DNA of 64,000 nucleotides from Cycas panzhihuaensis (taxonomy: Eukaryota > Cycadophyta). The notes below the pieces were generated by a model, which was given only the letters and a program-made list of their open reading frames with translations, made no database searches and was not told where the DNA came from. Position numbers and translations under genes: made by a program. The stretch is from NCBI GenBank assembly GCA_023213395.1, contig CM041465.1:198035741-198099740 (forward strand), in the 5' to 3' direction. Positions 11,985 to 21,400 of this stretch are shown one piece after another; the stretch's first letter is position 1, and the number at the start of each line of letters is the position of its first letter.

Positions 11985-12249
11985 GGAAGTGGCAGATAGA
12001 TATGGGTGGAATAGTAGGTGAGAAACAAGACTATGATCTAGTTGATCTCTATGAATTATTCCAGAAGTTTAGAGTTATGGCTTTGAAGCAGCTTTCTACT
12101 AGTATTGAAGAAGAGCATATGATTGAAGCATACCATAATGAGATTATTCATTGTGAAGCAAAGGCTAGAAGACTTTTGACTCTTGAAGACCTTAATAACA
12201 GCCTTTCACAACTTAGTCATCTACCTACTGATCTATTTACAGTTAACCT
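11985..12249 (+). pseudogene. Exon-like fragment of an unrecognised gene
   Basis: An open plus-strand frame (within 11960-12265) encodes a regular, soluble-looking, helix-rich sequence including DLVDLYELFQKFRVMALKQL and EEEHMIEAYHNEI, unlike the decayed retroelement frames around it and free of internal stops. It is preceded by a pyrimidine-rich stretch ending in TTGCATTCTCAG at 11984 (acceptor-like) and followed by CTTGTAGGTTAT near 12249 (donor-like). This looks like a host exon with intron flanks, opposite in strand to F. I do not recognise the protein. An internal AG|GTGAG near 12019 offers an alternative, shorter exon in another frame. It may be a captured or stranded gene fragment, or chance. 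Confidence 0.4.
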
Positions 12250-12345
12250 TGTAGGTTATACATAAAGGAAGATCTTTCCCTTATAGATGTAAGAGCTCCT
12301 TACAGTAAGAACATGATCCACTTATCAGTGCCAAGCTATGATGAG

Positions 12346-13397
12346 TGATCTGAATTTGAATGGAAAAGTAAAGACTTAATCTAATTGAAACAAATCTAGA
12401 ATAAATTTACAATAATTTACATTAATTTGAAGATAATTTGAATTCTCTTATAAAATTCCTTCTGTTTGTGCTCTATTAAGCATGCAAAGGACTGCCACAG
12501 CAACTGGGGAGAGTAGAACTAAGTGCTGGGCACTTTTCAGGCTACTGCACATTTTTTTTGGAACTACTATCACTGAAGTTTGTATGTTGTTTTGGTAGCT
12601 AATAACCAAAAATCTCTTTTCTTGGTGAGGAATTCTATTGGCATCTTTTTCTTGGACTGCTGCAGATACTATTTTCCCCCCTTGGCTACAACTTCACTTT
12701 CATGGACTCCTTTATTATCCCCACGAATGGATTTAGGTGCTGCTCTATCGCTCTTTATGCACTTCCATTTCATTTTCTCTCCTGCGTAGAATTTTCTATC
12801 TTGGAGCCATTCTTCCTTTCTGGAAAATAATTTTTTTGAAGTACTTTCCTTAAATCTCACTTATTAGACTACGTTTATGGCTGTTGGCGTCCTCTCATAT
12901 GTACCCATCAAGAGATACTTACTGTTTTAAAACCCTATAATGCGTGTTTCTTTTGCAACAGGTTTTTTTATTTTTTAGTTTTTTCAACAGATTCTAAATA
13001 GTTTTCACTTAAATTTGTGTAATTAAGAGGTTTTCCTCTTTAATCATATAGAGGACACATGGCAAAATATTCTCCTAAAATTTTGTGCAAAACGGACTTC
13101 GTTTCACCCGCTAAAAACACTATCATTATTCTAATTTTCCATTTTCTATTTTCTGTCATCCGTAGGGTTACACCTACAGTGAACAGGGTTGTGTCTCAGT
13201 CAACAGAGTTGCATCTTAGTCAGCAAGGTTATGCCTGCAATTAGCAGCATTGCGCTTCAATTAGTAGGGTTGCACCTGCAATCAATAACATTACACTTCA
13301 ATTAGTAGGGTTGCGCCTGTAATTAGCAATATTGCACCTCAGTCAATAGCTTGTTGCACTTGCAATTACACCTTCTTTAAAGATCCAAAAACGAATA
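12346..13397 (-). repeat. 3' LTR of element G
   Basis: It is about 1.05 kb and aligns end to end with 18066-19107, sharing for example TGAATGGAAAAGTAAAGACT, AATCTCTTTTCTTGGTGAGG and TCCTTTATTATCCCCA. It begins TGATCTGAATTTG on the plus strand; the other end is slightly degraded. It contains a row of short repeats around 13190-13370 built on a 'CAGGGTTGCxCCT' theme. Confidence 0.9.
13190..13370. repeat. Short tandem motif array in G LTR
   Basis: Imperfect copies of a roughly 20-bp motif (AGCAGGGTTGCGCCTGCAAT-like) alternate with TTACACTTCAATTAG-like halves. The same array is in the other LTR at about 18895-19080, so it was part of the element when it inserted. Confidence 0.6.
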
Positions 13398-13401
13398 TGA
13401 A

Positions 13402-13413
13402 CTCCCCTTCTTT
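13402..13413 (-). other. Polypurine tract of element G
   Basis: On the minus strand the sequence is AAAGAAGGGGAG, directly upstream of the 3' LTR start, as expected for the plus-strand primer. Confidence 0.7.
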
Positions 13414-13429
13414 AAGGAGTTCATGGCCT

Positions 13430-14760
13430 CATGAACTTCATAGTTGTAGATGAGGGAATTTGATTTTCCCTATCTCTTTATTATACCATTTTGCCTTGCT
13501 AGGTACTTGTTGTTTTTCTACAATTCTGAAGGACTCGATTATGCCTCTTCGAGTCTTGGTCTGTTTCCTTTGAAGAATGCAATCATTTTGCATTGGTTTC
13601 TCTTTCTCTATTCACAACTCCTCTAGATTTGGTAAGAGTGGAACTCTATCTTCATCTTCATCTAACATGGATGGCTCGAACATCTTCAAATTCTCAACAT
13701 TTACTATAGAATAAATCTTCATGAATTTTGGAAGTTCAAGCTAGAAAGCGTTTTTCCTAATTTTCTTCAAGATTATAAAAGGACCATAACGTATAAGCTT
13801 TAGCTTTTTGCCTTTACCTTGGAATTGTTTCTTACGAAGGTGCAACCAAACTCTATCTTCTTCCTTAAAGGAATGGTCGGTTCTATGTGCATCATGTCAT
13901 TATTTGTATCTCTATTGAAAATTTTGAAGCTACTCTTCAACCTGTTGATGGATTTTTCTGATTCTTTCTAAGAATCTTTATGCCTTTTTATCTCCTTCTA
14001 CCTTGTTTCTAGTTCCTACAGAAGGTTGAGCAGAAAATTCTAGATTGAAAGGACTTGTAGGCAGAAATCCCAAACATACCTCAAATGGTGATTTCTAGGT
14101 TGAGCTATGAATAGCTCTATTAAATGTAAATTGCAAGTATGGGAGACTTTCATCCCAAGTCTTAGGATGCTTGGCATTATATCCTCATAACAACTATACC
14201 AATATCTTGTTAACAACTTCAGTCTAGCCATTTGTTTGAGGATAAAAAGCCATGCTTATCTTTAGCTTTGTATCCCTCATTTCCTAAAGTGTTTGCCAAA
14301 AATGACTTAGAAATCTACTGTCTCGATCAGAAATGATTAAGTTGGGAAGTCTAAAATGTTTCCAAACATGCCGGAAAAATAATCTAGCTATGTCTTCTCT
14401 TGTATGTGTCTTTCTATAGGGAATCAACATCACCATTTACTAAACCGATCAACAACTATAAATAAATAATCATACCATTTTTGGTTTGTGGTAATCCTCT
14501 GAGGAAATCCATGGAGATACTTTCCTACAGTTGTGATGGAATAGGAAGTGGAATGTACAATCTAAATTTCCTACTAGCTGACTTTGATGTACTACATAAT
14601 ATACACCCTTATACCGATGTAGTCACATCTTGCTGCATATTTGGCTAATACATATATCGTTGTAAGTTCAGCAATGTCTTTCCCAGTCTAAAGTGTCCTG
14701 CAACTCAAGAGGTGTGAGCTTCTCTTACCCACTTCATTTGATCTGCATGCTTTGGAATGT
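13430..14760 (-). pseudogene. Integrase region of element G
   Basis: On the minus strand several integrase motifs can be followed across frames. The core includes a reading near 14345-14300 of the form [15 protein letters not shown], the DxD part of the DDE catalytic domain. The C-terminal part near 13850-13640 reads LRKKQFQGKGKKLKLIRYGP followed by F and then NVENLKMFEPSMLDEDED, the usual DNA-binding tail of chromovirus integrases. After this, FRIVEKQQVPSKAKW and KFPHLQL near 13500 look like a degenerate chromodomain. Stops and frameshifts are frequent. The enzyme would insert the cDNA into the host genome. Confidence 0.7.
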
Positions 14761-14989
14761 AAAGCTTATCTTACTTAAAGAGAAGACCATCTTTCAGCTG
14801 GAAATTAGCAACTACTTTTCCTTACTGTAGCTGCTCAAAGATAGGCTTGAATGCCTCATCTTTCAAGTACAAATCAACATATTCATCATGGCAGAAAGGT
14901 TGAAATTGTATAGCTACCAACAAACTGGAAATACCTTGCTATTGAGGAGGTCTGGACAACAAGTTTATAATTTTATTTGTTGTTCCTTT

Positions 14990-15385
14990 CTTTTACTTAA
15001 TCACGATGTGAAACTGTTACAAATAGGACATCCATTTCATGTGCCTAGTTTGCTATAATTTAGACTGAGTCTGCAAGAATTGTAAAGGCTTGTGGTTGGT
15101 GTGGATGACTACTTTTTTTCCTAACAAATATGGTCTCCAATACTTCACTACTTGGTGCAATGCATAGAGCTCCTTATCATAAGTTAGGTAATTTATGATA
15201 GCTCCATTAAATGTCTCTGAATGGTATTCTATCGGTCTTCCTTCTCACTTCAATACTGCTCCCATGGCATAGCTTGAAGCATCAGTCTCTAATTCAAATG
15301 GTTTCTATAGTGAGGGTAAAGCTAACACTGGTGCCTCACAAATTTTCTACTTCAAAAGCTTGAAAGCTTTTTCTTGTTCATTCTC
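14990..15385 (-). pseudogene. RNase H domain of element G
   Basis: Downstream of RT on the minus strand, the frame reads FELETDASSYAMGAVL (the first catalytic Asp in 'tDAS'), then YDKELYALHQVVKYWRPYLL and VIHTNHKPLQFL. These match the Ty3/gypsy RNase H pattern of DAS, KELYAL and DHKxLxxL, with N in place of the Asp of 'TDHK' (GAC to AAC). It would degrade the RNA strand during reverse transcription. Confidence 0.75.
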
Positions 15386-16100
15386 CTAATGAAACTTTGC
15401 ATGTCCTCTCATTAATGCATAAAGAGGTGTTACAATTTGAGAGAATCTGGAAATAAATTTTCTTAAATATTGACATGCACCAATGAAACTTCTTATCTCT
15501 ATGGTTATCTTGGGTGTGGGCCAATTGAGAATGGCTTTGATCTCTACTAAGTTAATCTTCAATTCTCCTCCTCTAACTATGAAACCTAAGAAGATGAGAT
15601 ATTGCTTTCCAAACTTGCACTTCTTTAGATTGAGTTTCAACTCCTCCCAAGTATGACTAAAAATTAGAATATCATCTAGATAAACAATTATAAAGTCATT
15701 AATGAAGGGGCTTAATACCTCATTCATCAACCTCATGAAGGTGGTAGGTGCATTGCACAGACCAAATGACATCACCAACCATTCAAACAACCCTTGCTTT
15801 GATTTGAAGGCTGTCTTCCAAGTATCCTCCTCTCAGATTTGAACCTAATGGTAGCCTGATTTTAGGTCTAATTTACTAAAATATCTTGTTGACTACAGCT
15901 AGTCTAATAAGTCATCTATACATGGTAAGGGATGTCAATTCTTTATGGTGATCTTATTCAAAGCCCAGTAGTCAATGCACATTCTCCATCCTCCATCTTT
16001 CTTTGGCACCAAAATAATAGGTGAACCACATGGGGAACAACTCAGCTTGATCACTCCTTATTCCAAGAGTTCTTAAATCTGTCTCTTAATCTCTTTATTC
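15386..16100 (-). pseudogene. Reverse transcriptase of element G
   Basis: The best preserved part is a 134-codon frame at 15386-15790 reading SFGLCNAPTTFMRLMN, then FIIVYLDDILIFS with the catalytic YLDD box intact, then NLKKCKFGKQYLIFLGFIV. Upstream (to about 16100) the frame gives [20 protein letters not shown] and FSKLDLKSGYHQ, so all conserved RT blocks are represented. An in-frame deletion of roughly 18 codons joins TWEE directly to LNLKKCKF, removing the usual 'HLEHLRxVFxxL' stretch. Stops sit at former Trp and Gln codons. Confidence 0.85.
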
Positions 16101-16399
16101 TCCAAAACTGAGTTTTAGTAGAGACTAAGATTTAGCAAAGGTGAATCAGCAACTAGCTGGATTTCATGTTCAATTGCCCTTTTAAGAGGCATCCCTTTTT
16201 GGCTCTTGGAATATGTCATTGTACATATTCCTTGGGCCTTCAATCTGCTACACTTGCTTCCTATCTAGTGCTTGTATTGAGGACTCTGCTTACTCTTTTT
16301 TTTTTACCTTTTGCTTTATCATCAATAGCACAAACTTCCTACAAGCATTAATCAATCTTCTCACTTATTGGGAAGATATGAGAGAGATCTTTTGTGTTT

Positions 16400-16760
16400 G
16401 ATGTATTGATCATATATGATTTCCCATCCTCGATGAGTTGAATCTTTCTCAACCTCCTATGATGAACTCCATCTCTATCATAGAGATATGGGCTGCCAAA
16501 CACAACTTGACAAACATCCAAAGGGACTACCTTACATTTAACTTAATCAATGAACTTTTCAGATATTGTAAATTTAAACTTACATTGGTGAGTAACCTGC
16601 AACTCTGAATCTTTTTGCATCCATCCAAGAGGATATGGTTTTAGATGTGCATGCATTTTTAATCCTAGTTTCTTTACCAATGCTTCTGAGATTAAATTCT
16701 TTTGGCTTCCTCCATCAAAGATGGCATCAACCATACTTTGCTTCACTTAGATTCTTACCA
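16400..16760 (-). pseudogene. Aspartic protease of element G
   Basis: On the minus strand the frame at 16543-16746 reads MVDAIFDGGSQKNLISEAL and continues VKKLGLKMHAHLKPYPLGW. This is the retropepsin active site (DGGS for DxGS) followed by the conserved LVxKLGL and HPxPYxxGW segments of Ty3/gypsy elements. It then reads KCKFKFTISEKFID up to the YLYDRDGVHHRRLRK region. It cuts the polyprotein and lies between the zinc knuckle and RT as usual. Confidence 0.8.
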
Positions 16761-16929
16761 TGAAGAGCTCCTCTCTAATCTCTGGATCAATTTGTTAATG
16801 GTTATTTTTAGGCTCTACATTATCCATAAGCATCAACTTCTCCTTGGCTTCTTCAATTCCACAAACATCTTCATCACCCACGGAGTTAAGTAAAGCTTTA
16901 CCTTTTCCCTTGTTCTTGGGTTGTTTCTT

Positions 16930-17880
16930 AGGGTGTAGGTACTAACAATCTTCTATGATGTGACCTGCTCACTTGCAATGAGTACAAGTGACTTTGATTT
17001 GGGTGGTATTGGCTTGTTTCTTCTTACCAAAAGCCCCAATAGGTTGTTGTCCAACTTTACCTAGAAACCTCTTTCCTTGGGCAGGTTTATTGCTACCTTC
17101 TTGAGGTGCAAACCTTTTCCTCTTAGCAAAAACCTTCTTATTCCTCTTTTCTATGGCAATCGCCTTCTTGTTAACTTCATCAAGCAATTTAACTTCAAAC
17201 AGTTGAAGTTCTTGCTGAATATGCTAGTGCAGCCCTCCAATATACTTAAGCATGATGTCTTTACCTAATAAAGAGATGCCCAACACAACAACTTGCTTTT
17301 GAAATTCTGTTGTGTAGTCTTGGACATTTTGGCCTCTTTCCTGTCGGTAATATTGTCATTTAATCCTTTGTTACTCTTCATACCCAATAGGATAGAATTG
17401 CTTCTTAATGAGGATTTTAAATTGATGCCAAGTAATTTCATTTACATTATGGGATTTAAGATATGTATTCCACGAAACTAATATATGCTTAGTCAATTTT
17501 AACCTAGCAAAAGTAATTTTCTACTGGTTTTATACCCATAAATGGAAAAATATGTTTCTAGTTGGTCCAACCAACCATCTAACTTTTCGGCATCTAAAGT
17601 TCCATCATAGATAGGCAGTTCAAGTTTTGCCTCTACCTTGAATAGATGTGTTATTACTGCCAGATTGACATCTTCTTCCTCTTCTTGTTGGTCTTTTACC
17701 AGCTCTTCATTCATTTCCTCTTTCATCGGTTCATCTTCTTCCTTCTTTACGCCTTTGGCTGTTGAAGAAGAAGTTTCAACTTGTTGAGAGACTAGTTACA
17801 CCACAAGATGGATTAGTCTGTCGAGGTTTTGCTCCATCTTCACGAACCTTTCCTTCATCTTTTGCTCTGGCTTAGCCATC
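16930..17880 (-). pseudogene. gag: Gag of element G, with zinc knuckle
   Basis: It starts at the ATG whose first base is 17879 (MAKPEQKMKERFVKMEQ). A Glu-rich linker is followed by PIYDGTLDAEKLDGWLDQLE and TYFSIYGY, the opening of the retrotransposon gag domain, around 17640-17530. The middle (17490-17200) is frameshifted. The basic nucleocapsid segment at 16969-17187 is followed by CTHCK, a stop, AGHIIEDC: a CX2CX4HX4C knuckle in which a Trp codon has become TGA, with another stop right after it. All four metal ligands are kept. Confidence 0.8.
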
Positions 17881-18047
17881 TTCCTTCGCTGTCTATGTTC
17901 TTTCTCAAGCGGTTTGGTTAAAGGTTCATCGATCAACAAATACTGAAATTTAGTTTTCATAAAAACTTTTTTCAACTAAAGCAAGAGGGTTTTTCTTTTC
18001 TTTTCTTTTTAAAAAACCCTAAATTCCTAAGGATTTCAAGAAAACTA

Positions 18048-18059
18048 GGTCTGATACCA
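18048..18059 (-). other. Primer-binding site of element G
   Basis: GGTCTGATACCA on the plus strand is TGGTATCAGACC on the minus strand, the initiator-Met primer site with its last two GC bases altered to CC. It lies 6 bp from the LTR end at 18066. Confidence 0.8.
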
Positions 18060-18065
18060 AATATT

Positions 18066-19107
18066 TGATTCAAATTTGAATGGAAAAGTAAAGACTTAAT
18101 CCAATCGAAACAAATCCAGAATAAATTTATAATAATTTACATTAATTTGAAGATATTTTAAATTCTCTTATAAATTTCCTTCTGTCTGTGCTCTATTGAG
18201 CATGCAAAAGACTGCTACAGCAAATGGGGAGAGTAGAACTGAGTGTTGGATACTTTTTGGGCTATTACACATTTTTTTTGGAACCACTGTCATTGAATTT
18301 TTCATGTAGTTTAGTTGCTGATAACAAAAAATCTCTTTTCTTGGTGAGGAATTCTGCCAGCGTCTTTTTCTTGGACTACTGCAACTATTATTTTCCTCTC
18401 TCGATTACAACTTCACTTTCTTGGACTCCTTTATTATCCCCATGAATGGATTTAGGCACTACTCTGTCACTCCTTATGCACTTCCATTTTGTTTTCTCTC
18501 CTACGTAGAATTTTCTATCTTAGAGCTGTTCTTCCTTTCTAGAAAGTAATTTTTTTAAAGAACTTTCCTCAAATCTTGCTTCTTAGACTATGTCTATGGC
18601 TGCTGGCGTCCTCTCTCATCCTCTCTTGTGTCCTCGTCAAGAGATACCTACTATTTTAAAACCCTATAAGGCATGTTTCTTCCGCAATGGGTTTTCTTAT
18701 TTTTTAGTTTTTTCAATAAATTCCAAATAGTTTTCACTTAAATTTATGTAATTAAGAGGTTTTCCTCTTTAATCGTGTAGAGGAAACATGGCAAAACATT
18801 CTCCTAAAATTCTGTGTGAAATAGACTTCGTTTCACATGCCAAAAACACTGTCATTTTTCTAATTTTCCATTTTCTATTTTCTGTCATCCACAAGGTTAT
18901 ACCTACAGTCAACAGGGTTGCACCTCAGCCAATAAGGTTATGCCTGCAATTAACAGTATTGCACTTCAATCAGCAGGGTTATGCCTGTAATCAGCAACAT
19001 TACACTTTAGTCAGCTGGGTTGCGCCTACAATCAGCAATATTGCGCCTCAGTCAGTAGCTCGTTACACTTACAGTTGCACCTTCTTTAAAGATCAAAAAA
19101 TAGATCA
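18066..19107 (-). repeat. 5' LTR of element G
   Basis: 1042 bp with TGATTC...GATCA ends on the plus strand. It pairs with 12346-13397 and is followed by the ATGAG target-site duplication at 19108-19112. Confidence 0.92.
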
Positions 19108-19112
19108 ATGAG

Positions 19113-20091
19113 CCTCTAGCAAATTATAACTAGGATGTAGACTTTGGCTTTGTAAGACTTTTTTATCCATAAAAAAGTTATAGGCCCATGCAGTTATATA
19201 GCTCCGGAGTATGCAATGGGAGGGAACTTATCTATAAAAGCTGATGTTTATAGTTTTCTTTTTTTTGCACTCCTTTTCAGTTACAAATGAAAATGTTTAT
19301 GTGTATTTGTGAGCAATGAAGGGGTACTAGGACTGATTCTTCTTTGTGAGATTCATAGAAGAGCCTACAATGTCATGAGAATATTGAACAACAACTGAAG
19401 AGATAAAATATCAATGTGATGCTGAGGACATAAATTTATAATATTTTCTTTCAACAACGCTAGACTATTCTCTTGTATCACTTTCATCTGAGTTAATAAT
19501 AGAAAATTTAGCAGCTACTATTTTGATTTCTTCTAGAAAAAAAATTGAATCATCTACTCTTGTTAATGATTCCTTATGTGACAGATAGAAGAGAATGCTA
19601 TTGAGTACTTTTACCTTTTACCTTTTATCCTCCCTTTTTTGGTGGTTCAATGGATTGTTTATGGATTTTTAAAAAATAGCCACAAATATAAAATAGAAAA
19701 TGCTAGGAGACTATTTTCATCCCAAAAAATAAGCTTAATATGAGAACAAGCTTCCAATGCTACAAAGTTTCAAGTTTTGAGAGAGCATATCTAAGTATAT
19801 TGAGAAAAAAATATATAAAAAATGTCTATAAATCTGTATTTAAAACAAACTTTCAAATATGTTATAGATATATCAATAATATATGTTTAAATCTAAAAAA
19901 AAATATAAAGAATGTGGTAAACATAGTTGTAACTGACTTGTAGAAATAAGATATGTTGTTTGTGCTTCTCTAGAAGGCTGAATATATCTTAAAAAATTGT
20001 AGATCTGTTAAAAAAACTTGAAAATATAGTCAAATATATAATGAAAAATACAGATCTATAATAAAATATAGTAGATCTGAACTAAATATAG
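19113..20091 (-). other. Leader of element F, distal part
   Basis: AT-rich DNA without a supported gene, between the right end of G and the tandem array. Toward 19970 it begins to show degenerate copies of the GTAGATCTG motif that dominates the array. Confidence 0.5.
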
Positions 20092-20775
20092 CAGAAAACG
20101 ATAAAATATTTAGTAAAATACGCAGATCTAAAAAAATATGTAGCAGATTTGAAGAGTACTATAGTAAATCTGAATCAAATGTTGTAGATCTAAATGAATA
20201 TACCAGAAAAATGGTCAAATAATTACTGAAATGAGCAGATCTAAAATGAAATATAGTAGATTTGAAGTTTAAAATGTAGATCTTGAAGAAAACTTGTATG
20301 AATCTTACATGTAGCTGAAAACCTTTAGAAATCTGAGAAAATGTTAGATAAGTAGATAAAAAATCTACCAAAAATGATGAAATATATGATAAAATATATG
20401 ACTCTAAAGAAATATAGCTCAAATATGAGAAAATACTTGAGTAAATATTGCATGCAGCTACAGTCCTTTACGGATCTGAAAAATATTTGATAAATAAACA
20501 AAAATCTACTTGAAAAATGCCAAATATTTGATAAAAATGTAGATATAAGAAAATATATCATAAATTTGAAGAAAACTTAAACAATATATAGCTTGCTACT
20601 AATCTCCTTCACAAATGTACATAAATATTAGATAAATAGGTAGAAATATTCTTTAAAATAGTTAAATATGTGATAAGACGTACAGATCTGAAAAAATATA
20701 ACTCAAATCTAAAAAAACCTTTAAAAAAATGTAGCTTGTAGCTAAAATCCTTCATAAATCTATACAAAATCTAAA
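20092..20775. repeat. About 141-bp tandem repeat in F leader
   Basis: Successive units begin near 20092, 20205, 20359, 20501 and 20642. Units two to five share the order AAAATCTAC, AAATATxTGATAAAATxTA, ATATAACTCAAATxTGA, ATGTAGCxTGTAGCT, ATCCTTCACAAATCT and ATTAGATAAATA. The 20359-to-20501 and 20501-to-20642 spacings are about 141-142 bp; earlier units are shorter or longer and more decayed. The array lies between F's primer-binding site and its gag, in the untranslated leader. Confidence 0.75.
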
Positions 20776-20973
20776 GAAATCTAAAGTATATTTATTAGAG
20801 CATAAATATATCTTAATAATAAGTAAATCTTAATGAAAAATATATGAAACTTGTTGAAAAATTTTATAGAAAATAAATATAACTAGTATTATCTTTACTG
20901 TGAGTAAAGCGACCTCAAATGTTAGTAAATCTTGTTGCTTTTCAAAGAAACTTCAGTAGGCCAGCAACCGTCT

Positions 20974-20985
20974 GCTCTGATACTA
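20974..20985 (-). other. Primer-binding site of element F
   Basis: GCTCTGATACTA on the plus strand corresponds to TAGTATCAGAGC on the minus strand, one change (G to A) from the initiator-Met primer site. It is 2 bp from the LTR end. Confidence 0.85.
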
Positions 20986-20987
20986 AA

Positions 20988-21396
20988 TGTTGGAAATAAG
21001 ATTACAAGGAGAACAGGGAAGAACGTATACAAAAATCACATAGCTGAATATTGCATCATAGCATCATAACTTCAATATGAAAGCACTTTGTATTCAATCC
21101 ATATTATAGTGAAGAGAGTTATAAATTTTTTAATAAGGATGGTGTTTAAAGACACCAAGGTTGCACACCCCTAAATATTTATAATTTAGGGGAGAAGGGA
21201 AACTCCTCAACCCCTGAAATTCAAAATAATAATAAAATAATACTAACTTAACTCAAATGAAACTAACTCAAATTAACTTAAATCAACATTAAACTTATCT
21301 ACACATGTTGAGCACCCACATGTGTAAATTAAGGTTGATAATATGTACAATCCTAGTTGGAAAGTGGGAGTGGAGTGATGACAATTAACTCCAATA
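20988..21396 (-). repeat. 5' LTR of element F
   Basis: 409 bp, beginning TGTTGGAA and ending TCCAATA on the plus strand (inverted ends TGTTGGA/TCCAAxA). It pairs with the LTR ending at 8337. It ends four bases before the LTR of element B. Confidence 0.8.
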
Positions 21397-21400
21397 AGAG

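Larger units (their letters stand above)
12346..19107 (-). mobile_element. Full-length Ty3/gypsy element G, nested in F
   Basis: Both LTRs are present (12346-13397 and 18066-19107); the right copy has TG...CA ends, and the whole element is flanked by a perfect 5-bp target-site duplication, ATGAG, at 12341-12345 and 19108-19112. On the minus strand the order is 5' LTR, tRNA-iMet primer-binding site, gag with zinc knuckle, protease, RT, RNase H, integrase, polypurine tract, 3' LTR. The domain order and motifs are Ty3/gypsy; a degenerate chromodomain-like tail suggests a chromovirus. Coding is broken by scattered stops. Confidence 0.92.
7945..21396 (-). mobile_element. Ty1/copia-type element F, gag-only, carrying nested element G
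   Basis: Read on the minus strand from 21396, F shows a 5' LTR (20988-21396), a tRNA-iMet primer-binding site (20974-20985), a leader with tandem repeats, element G, about 3 kb of largely non-coding DNA, a copia gag fragment (8740-9032), a purine tract (8338-8350) and a 3' LTR ending at 8337. The two LTR copies align clearly over about 310-320 bp (8018-8337 and 21088-21396). I found no protease, integrase or RT, so F appears non-autonomous. The left LTR end (about 7945) is uncertain and no target-site duplication could be confirmed. Confidence 0.7.
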
